Source of the DNA: Druceiella hillmani | Taxonomy: Eukaryota; Arthropoda; Insecta; Lepidoptera; Hepialidae | Direction of reading: 5' to 3' | DNA: 64,000 nucleotides | NCBI GenBank assembly: GCA_039881145.1 | Contig: JAYKKI010000067.1 | Location: forward strand, 3,113,501 to 3,177,500 | Part shown: positions 35,731 through 46,054 of the stretch, piece by piece | Layout of the letters: each line of letters begins with the position of its first letter | Numbering within the stretch: the stretch's first letter is position 1 | Notes under the pieces: model-generated | Databases searched by the model: none | The model's input: only the letters and a program-made list of their open reading frames with translations | Told to the model about the DNA's origin: nothing | Made by a program: the position numbers and the translations under genes

Positions 35731-35771
35731 CTATGCAGCTATTATTTTATTATAAAAAACTGTTAACTACT

Positions 35772-35776
<5 letters not shown>

Positions 35777-35834
<58 letters not shown>

Positions 35835-35850
35835 TATGTGTATATATGTA

Positions 35851-35880
<30 letters not shown>
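35777..35880. repeat. (TA)n microsatellite plus T-run
   Basis: About 48 bp of TA, a short CACATATATATGTG segment, more TA and a T-run. Frames such as YIYIYI are artefacts. Confidence 0.93.
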
Positions 35881-35881
<1 letters not shown>

Positions 35882-36171
35882 ATTCAACTATCGACGGGAC
35901 CTGTGTTTATTTTAACACTACCTCGTCTCATTTCTCCATAATGAATACCAATGTGTGCGGTCGTCGCTCGCTTATTATATAAGTAGCTCGCGCCCTTTTT
36001 TTTGTTTTTCCAGTCCTAGCACTCTTATTATTACATAAGATGCTCGCACCCACTCAATATTTGTAGCGATCCCAGCGCACTTCAAGAAGCCGCTTACGCT
36101 TTAGTTACATTATTACACTTACTCTGCCTCTATACAATAGTTTGAAATTTATGTAAGTTTGATTATATTGA

Positions 36172-37330
36172 TTATAAAGCACAGGCTGTCACGGCATTTT
36201 CCGCAGCCTCTCGATTCCACAATCTAATTCTATCTTTTGGTACTATTTGAAGTGTTTTTCTTTTTATGTTTTTAACTCTGTATCTGTCATTCGGCAGACA
36301 TTTTTCAATCGTATATGGTCCAGTGTATCTTGAATCTAATTTACCAAAACGTATTCGTTCACTTTGAACGAAAACTAAACCGCCTTCTCTTATTAGAATA
36401 TTGTTATGTCGCGTTCTATTAAATCTTTATTTTGTTTTCAGGGCATTGTTTCTTAATCGCTCTTCGGCAGTATTTCGTAAATGTTGTATGTCGGTGTTAG
36501 TTTCATTCTCGGGAAGTTCATTATTTAATTGTCTTATGGCATGCACTTCACAACGCATTCCAGTGAGTAGTTCAATTGGGGTACAACCGTTACTTTTGTG
36601 AACAGTAGTATTTAAGTCAGCTGTATTTTGTAAAATACGCTCGTCCATTCTGACCCGCGACTTACTTCGCAAGCTAATAGATTTAATAGGGTTGCAATAT
36701 ATCGTTCAGCCTGTCCGTTAGCTCTACTTGCAACGGTAGCGAAAATAATTTTGAAATTAATTTTAAATATTCATTCGTTTTAAAAGATTTTTTGGTTGTC
36801 TACTGGAAAAGTTTGTTTCTTTGTCTGTTATAATTCGTTTTGTGGTACCGAACAAACTAAGTTGAGGTTCAAGAGCTTGTTCACTAGCTCGAAACCAGTT
36901 AGATTTTTAATAGGTACTGATATTGTGAATTTAGTACAAGCATCCACTAATAACAATAGGTATCTATAGTGATCGTTTGCTGTTCCAAACGGTCCCGTAC
37001 AAGCGGCATGTACAGTGTTGAATGGCATTGGCAGTTTATAAATATGATATAATAAGCCTTGTTTTCGCCCACTGGGTCGTTTTGACGATAAACATATGAC
37101 ACAATGATCAACGTATTTTTTACAAAAGATGTCATTCCAGGAAACCAGTATTTCGTTCGTATTGACTCTAGAGTTTTTTCTACTCCGACATGACATTGTT
37201 CGTCATGGAAAAATTTAGTTAAGCTGAATCTGGCTGCCGAAGGTACGTAATATTTTAATTTTCTTCCTCGGTTTTCTTCAAATACTCTCATCAGTATACC
37301 ATTTAATACTGTATACTCATTTAGGCTCTC
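36172..37330 (-). pseudogene. Integrase region of the Ty3/gypsy pol (broken)
   Basis: The N-terminal zinc-binding HHCC region reads H-x4-H (HDEQCH) at about 37,185-37,205 and C-x2-C (CVIC) at about 37,093-37,104, in two frames. The core has VDACTKF (second Asp at about 36,945) and, in a shifted frame, IITDKETNFSS at about 36,790-36,830 and RANGQAERY (catalytic Glu) at about 36,705-36,735. Where the first catalytic Asp is expected before CTGPF there is Ala (HAACTGPF, about 37,000-37,023). The end carries a GPY/F module (RYTGPYTIEK, about 36,310-36,340) and stops at 36,172-36,174. Several frameshifts and stops make it non-functional. Confidence 0.85.
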
Positions 37331-37900
37331 AGATCCTCTTGAATTCTTCTCATTATGTCGGTCACTTCTTTATCTTGTTATTGAGTTGCTTCTACTCATG
37401 TAACTTGATCATTTACTAGTATTTCTTCAGTTTTGTTTTGCGGCGGATTTCTGCTACAAAAATCGACATGTTTTATACTACTGCCTTTTCTATACTCAAT
37501 TTTAAAATTAAAGTCTTGTATGTATGACCACCATCTAGCAACTGGAGGTAATATGTTTCGTTTGGTGGAAGTTGATTTCACAGCGTTGCAATCCGTAATT
37601 AATTTGAACTCTATTCCCAATAAGTATAACCGAAAATATTTTAGTGCGTTCACTATAACTATTGTCTCTAACTCATAGCTGTGGTATTTTGATTCTTCAG
37701 GCTAGGCTCTTTTACTGTAATAGGATACAACACGAAGATCTTGACTGTACCTTTGGAATAAAATTGCACCAAACCCAAGGTTGGTGCACCTTGCATGCAA
37801 CCAACTTGCATCAGCGTGTAATTTCGTTTCACGATATGAGTCGAAAACAACTAACAGGGGACGTGAAGAAAGTTTACTAATTATATATTTTCTAGCGTCT
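37331..37900 (-). pseudogene. RNase H region of the Ty3/gypsy pol (broken)
   Basis: LHADAS, the RNase H start, lies at about 37,795-37,815 but is followed by an unusual small insertion before LGFGAILFQR at about 37,745-37,775. Then come ELETIVIVNALKYFRLYLLG at about 37,620-37,675 and the FKLITDCNAV catalytic Asp region at about 37,580-37,610. The family end is a 'IEYRKGSSIKHVDFCSR' block (H and D visible) at about 37,450-37,500. The part at 37,396-37,653 is one open frame; the rest needs frame changes. Confidence 0.8.
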
Positions 37901-38977
37901 TCACATTTTTCTGACCAAATAAAATTTATGTTTTTCAGGCAAAAGATAAGTTATACATGCAGTTTTTGTTGCAAATTCATGAATATATTTTCTAAAATGT
38001 CCAGCGAGTCCCAACAGTTGTCTCACTTGTTTAATATTTCGTGGTATGAGGGAATTTTTCAGTGCCTCTATTTTGGTTTCCCCAGGTCGAATTCCTTCTA
38101 TGGAAATAATTCTTCCTAAATATTCAGTTTCAGTTTGTAGAAATTTAATTTTTTTTAAGTTTAATGTAAACCCCGCATCATCTAACGCTTTCAGCACCAG
38201 ACTAAACCTCTCTAATCCTTCTTCTATGCTGGCTGAAAATATTATGACATCATCGACGTAAACTAGAGCTACAGTATTTCTCAAATTTCCCAATGCTTTA
38301 TTTACTACTCTTTGAAAAGTACTGGGCCCATTACAGAGACCAAACGGTACTCGTAACCATTCATAATGCCTATCAGGTGTTACAAGAGCAGTCTTCTCCA
38401 CAGATGTCTTTCGTTCAATAGGAATTCCATGAAACCCTGACGCCATATCGATCGTGCTGAAATAACGAGCTTTTCCTAATATGTTTAATTGATCATCAAT
38501 TAATGGTCACCCTATGGGATACCTATCTTTAATTGTTATTCCATTTAAAACTCGGTAATTTACACATAATCTGTCATTTGAATCCTTTTTTCTAAATAAA
38601 ATAACTGGTGACGCATAAAGTAAAGTTGACTCTCGTATAATGTTATTATTTAAAAGTTCCATTACAATAGCCCTCACTTTCATTCGCTCCAAGACTGACA
38701 TTCGATATGGGTGCTAAAAAATGGGTATATTTGTCGTAGTTCGAATAGCCATTGCGCCAGTATTTATCTCACGAATATTATTGTTTGAAGCGATAAGACT
38801 TGCATATTTGTTTAGCATTTCTCGCAGCTCCACTTGAATTAGTTTTGGAGCTTGACTCAAAGCATTTGTTATTATTTCGTCTACGTTATAAACATCCCCA
38901 TAATTATGGGCTAACGTTCGCCCCTTAATAGTCGCTTGCCTTTCAATTGTACTGCCACTCAAAGAAGTTATAAACAT
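37901..38977 (-). pseudogene. Reverse transcriptase region of the Ty3/gypsy pol (two in-frame stops)
   Basis: Three stretches in one frame (38,977-38,714, 38,701-38,507, 38,503-37,901) are separated only by stop codons at about 38,713 and 38,505. Recognisable blocks are PYRMSVLERMKV, SPVILFRKKDS (finger), FSTIDMASGF, PFGLCNGPSTFQR and the catalytic YVDD at 38,249-38,260, followed by FLQTETEYLGRIIS and the QVRQLLGLAGHFRKYI thumb. All palm Asp residues I can check are present. A frameshift near 37,905 ends the frame. Confidence 0.9.
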
Positions 38978-38984
38978 AATATCA

Positions 38985-39729
38985 TTCGTCTTTATTGCGT
39001 CTCTGCCAAGAAAGAAGTTGTTTCCAAAGCTGTATTTTCCAATTGAATGATGATAATTATTTTTTCATGTGAAGTTAATATCTCGTTAGAAAGACCACAA
39101 AGATGAATTATGGAAGGCACACGATGGGCCCCCATAGATCGAGCCGTAGTGTCTCTCATCAAAGAACATGATGCTCCACTGTCGAATAATAAATGTACAA
39201 GTTTTCCATTTATAATCACTGCTGTTGTACATACCTTGCCATTGCTGTTTACATCTTTATGATGTTTTCCTCGGTCGACTCTCTGTTTCGTCCAGCAGGC
39301 CTCGGCCAAGTGTCCTTTTTTGAAACAAAAAGTACAGTGCTTATCTTGCTTGGAAAATTTATTCGAAGATGGAATTTTATTGTCTAAATTATTTGTGCTG
39401 GTACGACAATCACGTTGTATATGTCCTACTCGATTACAGCGATGGCATCGCTTTAGTTTTGTCGTCATTCTTGGTCTCTTTGATGTGGATGCCAATAAAT
39501 CCGTACCACTGCTCGAGTTAGTAGTAAAAAAAGTTTTCGCCAAGTTTGGCAAACTTGGAATATAGTAGGTTTCTGTGGTGTTTGCAATGGATTTTGCATG
39601 AGGGTCAGTGATACCTCCTGTTATTAATTCCAATATTTCACATTCACAAAATTGGGGTCTTAATTGCTTCAGCATTCTATTTTTCTTCGCTGCATAAATA
39701 GATGCGGTAGCGTATTGATTACTCGTCAT
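38985..39729 (-). pseudogene. Gag C-terminus with two zinc knuckles and retropepsin
   Basis: The open frame has two CCHC knuckles, C95-x2-C98-x4-H103-x4-C108 (39,404-39,447) and C132-x2-C135-x4-H140-x4-C145, which would bind RNA in nucleocapsid. Then a pepsin-like active-site motif LFDSGAS (about 39,166-39,186) and a flap-like region follow. The expected retropepsin ending 'LGRDAI' is readable only in the neighbouring frame at about 38,995-39,012, so a frameshift separates protease from RT. Its 5' end overlaps the gag frame by four bases. Confidence 0.85.
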
Positions 39730-40100
39730 ATTTTTAGTAACTTTAAAAAATCGCGGTATTTAGGAAACGTAGTCTGAAGATCCTCTCTCAATGTTGGCCA
39801 GGTTATCTGCACAGGTATCCATTCATACTCACGCGCGGACCCATTTAAAAATGATACACATCTTGCGATAGTCTCTACATCATCCTTTGCGGCTAGGGCG
39901 TCTACTTCTGCACTCCATTCACTAGTTTCAATATCACCAACACTCGGATCAAATGTAGGCAGAGCTATAGCCTTGCTAATGCTGGTTTCTCTAAAATGTT
40001 GAGGTTCACTCATATTCTGTACAATTTTCTTAACTATCACTGATTGTTCATCACGGTTTAGTTTATTTTTATTTTTATTTTTCACGTTCCTATTATTCAT
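39726..40100 (-). pseudogene. Gag N-terminal part of the Ty3/gypsy element
   Basis: A frame of 124 codons starting just inside the 5' LTR and primer site. It is a lysine/asparagine-rich start followed by ALPTFDPSVGDIETSEWSAE and a helix-rich capsid-like region ending TLREDLQTTFPKYRDFL. A one-base frameshift next to 39,730 separates it from the knuckle-bearing part; in an intact element the two would be one protein. Confidence 0.8.
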
Positions 40101-40269
40101 TGTTGCGGTAAATATTTAAATTATCACACTCCTTTGTCTATTTTTATTTGTTTATTATAATTTTTTTACGATTTTATGGTTAACTGTGGTGGTAGGTATT
40201 TCAATTACTTCAAATCTGCGTAATTCATTTTTGTTTTTCCGGCTTTTATTGTTATTTATGGTTATTTAA

Positions 40270-40289
40270 ATTATTTCAAATCCCACTTC
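40270..40289 (-). promoter_or_regulatory. Putative primer-binding site (tRNA-Leu-like)
   Basis: Plus-strand 'tttcaaatcccacttctga' abuts the 5' LTR. It equals the T-arm/acceptor part of insect tRNA-Leu genes as I remember them ('..aatcccacttctgaca'). Pairing would start a few nucleotides inside the tRNA 3' end rather than at CCA, since TGG is absent. Confidence 0.5.
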
Positions 40290-40486
40290 TGATAATAGAA
40301 AGGGCTGAAAACAAAGGATGGAAACTTGGGATGAAAACAACGTCTATACGCAACCAGCTCTGTATTAGTACAGCCTTTACGAAACATAGGTGACTTAATC
40401 TAAGGTTTGTTTACCTTGTTTTTTGTTTACATTATAACGGTGGGCAATAGTTACTACCATACATTTATATATGTATAAGTGTGGCA
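40290..40486 (-). repeat. 5' LTR of the Ty3/gypsy element
   Basis: About 197 bp with TG...CA termini on the minus strand (TGCCACAC...TTATCA). Partner of 35,018-35,213. Confidence 0.9.
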
Positions 40487-40489
40487 CGC

Positions 40490-41230
40490 GTGCAGGAAGG
40501 TGGAACCATTTGGCTATCCCAGAACCCTGATTTAGTGACTATTTCCATGTTATTTGTTAGTGAAACCAATAGATGACTTTAAGGTAATTTTAATAGTGAA
40601 GTAACTTTGGGTATAATATAATTGTTTTAATTCCGGTGTTCTCTAAAGAAGTTACATTCAGTAATAAATTTACTACGTAAATAAGCTTCAACAATCTTTT
40701 ACAAATTGGTCAATAACGTCAGACGAGAAGACGTAATAGAAAGTAAAAACATTATAAGCATATAAACAATCATAGAGAAAGTCATAGCATCTATAATTTT
40801 TTTCGATTACGCGGTGCATGTTCCAAATGAGCGAAACAAATTGCGTACATAATTTCAATTTATTTCTTTCCACATCATTATATCATTTTGCCATAATCTA
40901 CTGAAGATATACGAAAAAAAAATTGGAAGTGTGCTAGATCTTTTTTAAATGCGAAGAAAAACAAATTTTAGAAATTGTCTCCTCTCTCAAACTTTCAAAA
41001 CTAACGGACGTATATGGATCTCCGAAGAAATTATATTAGATGTAGGATCACCGGGTAAACGATGGGTCAGTTGGGTACAGTGGATCATGCACACATTGAC
41101 GAAACCAACATTGATAGCGCCGGCGTTTGTCCAATTGCAGGGGCCATCCCGCACACAATCCCGTCTCGGCCAGTTCCCACGCACATTCTTCATCATAAGC
41201 TAGACAAGACACTGATGAAACCTTTGCTAG
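40490..41230. other. Unassigned DNA between LTR element and pogo tail
   Basis: Overlapping frames on both strands at 40,949-41,365 have GC-rich codon use at about 41,040-41,200 (for example 'agcgccggcgtttgtccaat'). The peptides are not recognised. It may be a further transposon fragment. Confidence 0.3.
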
Positions 41231-41239
41231 GTCATCGCA

Positions 41240-41429
41240 TGCCAAAGATAATTTATCTGCCCGGCTAGTTACACCAAATGAATTCCGAACTTCTTTAAAA
41301 GCAACTGCAAGGAATAATAAAAGGAAGCCGAGGCAAATAGGCAAATCTCTTATTGCAACTGACACACCGGAAAAGGAAGAGATTAAGAAGAATAAAAAGG
41401 TAATTAAAAGAAAGAAAGTTACTCGTTAA
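41240..41429 (+). pseudogene. Second pogo/Jerky-type transposase tail fragment
   Basis: In one plus frame: VTPNEFRTSLKA, then KRKPRQIGKSLIATDTPEK and a lysine-rich run KKNKKVIKRKK. The order 'V.P..irp.pka...rgrkkgks.iLTdTPEK' is the typical linker after the catalytic domain of jerky/pogo-type transposases. It is a fragment only, ending at the palindrome of the Harbinger relic. Confidence 0.6.
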
Positions 41430-41572
41430 TGGGTGAAGAAGCTTTTGCTCTAGGTCCGAATTTGTGGAAACTATACTCACAAAAAAAATGCAGATCATTA
41501 GGTCTGCAGTTTTTTTTGTGAGTATAGTTTCATCAGATTTGGACCTAGAGCAAAACCTTCATCAGCCATGAA
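41429..41572. repeat. Palindrome with about 65-bp arms
   Basis: 'gcttttgctctaggtccgaa' on the left (about 41,439) has its complement 'ggacctagagcaaaa' on the right, and both arms meet at 'actatactcacaaaaaaaa' and its complement. The right arm carries the end of the Harbinger transposase frame (minus), and the left arm is its inverted copy. The arms differ at a few sites. Confidence 0.85.
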
Positions 41573-42099
41573 TACATAAGTATATAAATCTTTCATGTTT
41601 GGTAAATTCGTAGGGTAGGTAAATTCAATAAATGTTGTTCGTAAAGCTGCCGAAATATTGAAGATATCCGGCCGTTAATTCCATTAAAAACCATTATAAA
41701 TGATTTGTGAGCAGTCACTAAAGTCAGCAAAAGAATGCTGTAAGATCCTTTTGTGCCTGAATTTAACGACCTTATGATCGCAATATGCTTTCTATCAAGT
41801 GAACCCAAACATGTGGGAAATCCAGATATGCATCCAAACTCATCCACTACTTTTTTCCATTCTTGTCGTGTTGAAGGAGTCTGAAACAATGTTATTTAGT
41901 TTATATTTGAAATTCATTTTTGCACAGAAAGACAAAAAAAAACAATATAAATACTGAGACACAAAACCACCAAAACAAATGTATATCGTCGATGGATCTA
42001 CCCTAACTCCAACAGGGACAAAGAAAAAAGACGGTTATTCAACAGCAAACTCTTTTGTTGCGAACCGTATCATTTTTAGCAAAAAGTGAGACAATAGTT

Positions 42100-42798
42100 C
42101 TGAAAGCTAAGACGAATATAATTTAGCCAAAATTCGGGCCGGGAAACTTCGAAAACTGGAACTTACTCAAAAATTATTGCGAAAAAAGCAGTTCACGATG
42201 TTTTATTTGAGGCAGGACTTGAAAGTTTAAATAAATATTTCGTAAAAATAAATGAGTCCTCAAATTATAATCCATCTCCACCTCCACCCAGAATATAAAC
42301 AAGTGTATATTACGTACTTGTACCATAACTGAGTACATCACCAAGCACACAGAATTCTAATTTTTCTTTGAGCTCAAAACCATCTCCACCTCCACCCAGA
42401 GCATCAACAAGTGTATATTACGTACTCGTACCATCACCAAGCATACAAAATTCGAATTTTTCTTAGAGCTCCAGCCTGTTACTTTTAAACATGCTGGTTT
42501 TTCTCAAAAACCTGAATTGCTTCAAATTAAAATCCTGCCCAATGAACATGCTACTCTATACTCTTCCGATCACAACAAACCAATTATAACTTCTGATGTT
42601 CCATCTCAGATAATATTAAGATCTAGTGAAAGCCAATCACGACACTTCACCTCTCCTGACATAATTTCTCAAGAAACTGTATATAACACGCCTTCTGGCA
42701 TTACCACTACAACAATAGCAAACGTGCATTGTCACGCTGAGGACATTTCTGAATCATCAAAAATCAATACCAAAGACTATCTGGAGACATTTGAATAA
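42100..42798 (+). pseudogene. Opposite-strand reading frame inside the Harbinger intron
   Basis: Plus-strand peptides AVHDVLFEAGLESLNKY (about 42,190-42,240), a P/S-rich segment present twice, and an open frame at 42,517-42,798 ending TKDYLETFE-stop. The composition (S, T, P, then an acidic end) and position suggest the relic of the element's second gene; Harbinger elements carry a separate DNA-binding (Myb/MADF) protein gene. No DNA-binding domain is visible. It has at least two breaks. The functional guess rests on context. Confidence 0.4.
42262..42470 (+). repeat. 107-bp tandem duplication
   Basis: 'ccatctccacctccacccag' begins two consecutive, diverged units (about 42,265 and 42,371), each ending 'aattctaatttttc' / 'aattcgaatttttc'. 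Confidence 0.85.
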
Positions 42799-43534
42799 TA
42801 ATAACCTCTTGTTTTTCAAAAGATTTGGTAATTCTGTGTTAAGTAATTTTATTTGATCAATAAAAATGATTACTAAAATGTATTTGTCAGTTTTATTTAC
42901 CTTAGTGTAATCTCTCAGGATATAAACTGATGATTTATACGTCTCTATTACTGCTGCACTTATGGCTTGTGGCGATATAATAGCAGAATACTTTATATCT
43001 TCAAAACTTCTGCCTGTAACTAAAAAACGGAAAGTAACTGCCAACTTTTCTTCGATTGCTAAAGATTTCCTCATAAATGTTTCTTGTTTTCTTAGGTGAT
43101 ATTAAAGTTAATAGTTTTTGATAGCTATTTTCTGTTATTTCAAAATAACTTTTAAAATCGTCTTGTTCTGTGAGACTTAGTTCGTTTATTAATTGAAAGC
43201 GAATCAATTCAGCTTTTCTTCGCATCTAATCCATCTTTTTTTAAATCACGTTTTATTATCTAAAAAAGTTATTGTCATAAACAATGCAACTGGCTTTTTT
43301 TCTTTTTATCCATTAGACATGGAAACTTCCGCGTAGTTTTAGGATCTGTACGTGACTGCACTTGTTTACACTGTTAGTAAATATTAATAAAAAATTGACT
43401 TATATTGATTAGTGTTAATATCAATTTTAGTTTGTCAATAATATTGCGTTTGTGCGGAGAGCCTTAAACAAATACTTAGACAGCTGAAAATACTTCAAAT
43501 TCCTTTGGTTTTTAGATGTAATTTTATTATTTAG

Positions 43535-43640
43535 AAACTAGCTACATCCGCGACTTCGTTCGTGTAGAATTCGGAGTAAGAAAAGTTATTAGCAATTTTT
43601 TGGGCTTTTTTTTCTCAGAACTGAAAAAAAAGCTAGAGTT
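43535..43640 (+). repeat. LINE/SINE-like fragment
   Basis: 'aactagctacatccgcgact' + 'tcgttcgtgtagaattcgg' is a motif commonly found in RTE-derived repeats of insects. A related piece is at 24,228. Confidence 0.4.
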
Positions 43641-43758
43641 TACTAAAGCGCTATTAGATGGCGCTGGTAGCCAAATCGGTTCCGTCGGTTCTGATATTAG
43701 CGTACACAGTAGACTTAGGCGATACGAGTGTTTTTAAATACTGAGTATGACAAGTACG

Positions 43759-45000
43759 AGTATTATAAAATATTAGTGACAAAAGACTGGACGAGTACGA
43801 GTATTATAAAATATTGATGACAGAATACTCGACGAGTATAGGCTAGTTGACTAAATTTGGGAAAGTGGTTATTACTTCACCTTAATATCTATTTAACCCA
43901 AAGAAAAAGATATTTTTCCAAAAATCAAACATTTACATTACATATTTTGCGATTTAAAAAACCAATTTAAATTTACCTCGAAAAAATCACTACTCACGAA
44001 ATAATTGAAAATAATCGTGTTTGTGTATGATAGTTGCTTCTTTTTTTTAATTAAAAATGAATTCGTCGTGTCACAAGTAGTAAACCCCAGCCCCAGTGTA
44101 AAAGGTAAAACTATTAAAACGCGAAATAAATTATTTATTTATGTTACAAGCTATAAACAAATACGGATAAGAAGGCTAAATAGGGGTCCTCGCTTAAACA
44201 ATGACTTGCGATTGTGTATTAAAATGTCGTAACTCTGAGCTAATTAATACAGTTGATTACAAACGAACAAATTAATATAACTCACACACAATCTATTTCA
44301 AAATTTAAAGCAATGCTGATGAATTTTGGAGTCACACTTTTTACAAATTTATTAATAAAATAATAATGCATGAGTTAAGGTTAGATTGTTTATACTTCGC
44401 AAATCTAACATCAAAAACAATATAAATTACCGTACAATACGTGCGTAAAAACAAACGGTTACTGATTACAAAACTTAAACTATACTATTGCAGCTTATAA
44501 CACATATTTTACACTTGCGTAATAAACAATGTAAGTAACATTGAAGTTTAACATTCGGAAATTCTGATGAACAGAAGTCATTGTTTGACGTGAAAAATCT
44601 ACTAAGCGTCAATTTTGGACACATTACTACCGTTTGCTATGATAAAACTTGACTTAAATGCGTATTGTACTTATATTTTAAGGTGTAATTGAAGACAACT
44701 CTATAAAATTCACAAAAATAGTTAAAAACGAAAAATTAATCAACTAAAGTTCTATATACGAAAATGCCAAAGCAATACTTTTTCGTGAGGTGTGACGTAA
44801 CGCTTTCCGATTGGTATTCACTATCACGTGACTGAAAAATAAAAATAATCTTTACTTTTAATAATAAATAATTTTGTTTTTTGATCTCCATATCATGATT
44901 AATCATTAGAAATTACAACCCATCCGATTTATTATTAGTGGAAACTAGCCTATTATAAAATAACGGTGACAAAATACTCGACAAGTATGGGTGGTGTAAT
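43759..45000. repeat. 41-bp tandem array, split by an insertion
   Basis: 'gagtattataaaatatt' + 'agtgacaaaagactggac' repeats at 41-bp spacing at 43,759 and 43,800. The third unit is interrupted after 'gagtata' (43,840) and resumes at 44,951 with 'tattataaaataacggtgac'. Confidence 0.8.
43840..44950. mobile_element. 1.1-kb inserted element, ends AGGCTAGTT / AACTAGCC
   Basis: The two ends are complementary over the first 8-9 bp (GGCTAGTT). The flanking tandem array lets the empty site be rebuilt exactly if 2-3 bp (TA, AT or TAT) were duplicated, so the insertion is precise. The interior has no recognisable transposase; the plus frame at 44,005-44,232 is not identified. Probably a non-autonomous DNA transposon; superfamily undecided (mariner-like TA or Harbinger-like 3 bp). 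Confidence 0.65.
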
Positions 45001-46045
45001 TCCGTTGTGTGAGGACTATATTATAATCGATATGGACTTACGGTCACAGGAGACGAGCAAAATCTTAATTGCTGCTTATTATGAGGGGTTCAATGCTCAT
45101 ATCCTTTATTTTTTACTGCTAAAATTGACATAAATTCTTATAATTTTTAAAGGACACATTTTTAATCAAACACAATATTTCATGTTTCCTTCGTACTACT
45201 AAAAATGTTTATGGTTCCAGGCATAGTACGGAGAACTAAATGATGCATTTGAGATAACCATTCAGAAAGCGTATTTTTAAAAAAAGAATTAAATTATTTA
45301 CAAAAATTATTTTTAATTTAAGAATATGGATCAAGTTTAAATTAATTTTTTTTATTTTGTCTTTTTTACGTAAGTCCTATTATTTTTTAAATCACTTTTT
45401 ATATTTGTTTTCTTTTTTGTTCGGTTATTATCTTCAGTTTTTTTTCATGGTCTTTGGTTTAATGTACGACATAAGTTCTAATTTTAAAAATAATTCTTTT
45501 TATTTAAATTTTATAAGTAAAACTATTTTGTAAGACTCAAAGTTTAAAATGTTTTAAGTAATCACACTCAACTATTCCAATGGAAAAACTGATAACCATT
45601 AGACGAAAAGAGCACCACGTTTAATATAATTATTTTAAAATACTCGTAATCGTCATATTCATTACTATCTTTCCTCGAACTGCGAAGTGCGGAGCAATAT
45701 AATTAACGTAATGAATAAATTTTATACAAAAGTATTACGACTTACGAATATTCAGATATTCGGTATACAATACGACAAATTTATGAAAGAGCGAGAAAGC
45801 CTGCGTGAAATACCTATATACCTATACTTGTGTGAAATACATATATACCTATACTTGTGTGAAATACCTATAGTTAGCTAGACAAAGAGGGGACGGTTAT
45901 GCCGCAGCCCGACCATAAAGTAACCATTACCCGAACGTCCAGTCAGCCATACCATACAAGTATTTGTATACCAAATATATTGTATTTTATATACCAAGTA
46001 CGTATTTTGACTTTATATATCGAGTATTTTTATCGGTGACAGTAA
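45000..46045. other. AT-rich non-coding DNA
   Basis: Contains a short 28-bp duplication 'atacctatacttgtgtgaa' at about 45,815-45,865. Nothing else is seen. Confidence 0.5.
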
Positions 46046-46054
46046 ATACTAGTA

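Larger units (their letters stand above)
35018..40486 (-). mobile_element. Ty3/gypsy LTR retrotransposon, inactivated, minus strand
   Basis: Two similar direct repeats of about 195 bp (35,018-35,213 and 40,290-40,486) enclose minus-strand gag, protease, RT, RNase H and integrase in the Ty3/gypsy order. On the minus strand the 5' LTR begins TGCCACAC and ends TTATCA. The LTRs differ at many positions, so the insertion is old. Next to the 5' LTR is 'tcagaagtgggatttgaa', the complement of the 3' part of an insect tRNA-Leu, a probable primer site. The 3' non-coding part (35,214-36,171) is unusually long because it holds a minisatellite and a (TA)n tract. No 4-6-bp target duplication could be seen. 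Confidence 0.92.
41505..43225 (-). pseudogene. PIF/Harbinger (HARBI1-like) transposase relic with one intron
   Basis: Exon 1 (43,225-42,901) has FEITENSYQKLLTLISPK, then after a frameshift MRKSLAIEEKLAVTFRFLVTG and RSFEDIKYSAIISPQAIS, the N-terminal part of HARBI1-like nucleases. It ends ...LRDYTK at a GTAAAT donor. Exon 2 starts after an ATTGTTTCAG acceptor (41,881-41,883) with TPSTRQEWKKVVDEFGC, in phase 0. It contains FPTCLGSLDRKHI with the first catalytic Asp and LLTLVTAHKSF where the second Asp is replaced by Thr. After a stop the frame continues as an 'MADEGFAL'-like block into the palindrome arm, where the gene breaks off. The frameshift, stops and lost Asp make it inactive. Confidence 0.85.

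Noticed and set aside
37433..39565. Plus-strand frames opposite the Ty3/gypsy coding region
   Set aside because: They are shadows of the minus-strand gag-pol frames, which carry clear protein motifs.
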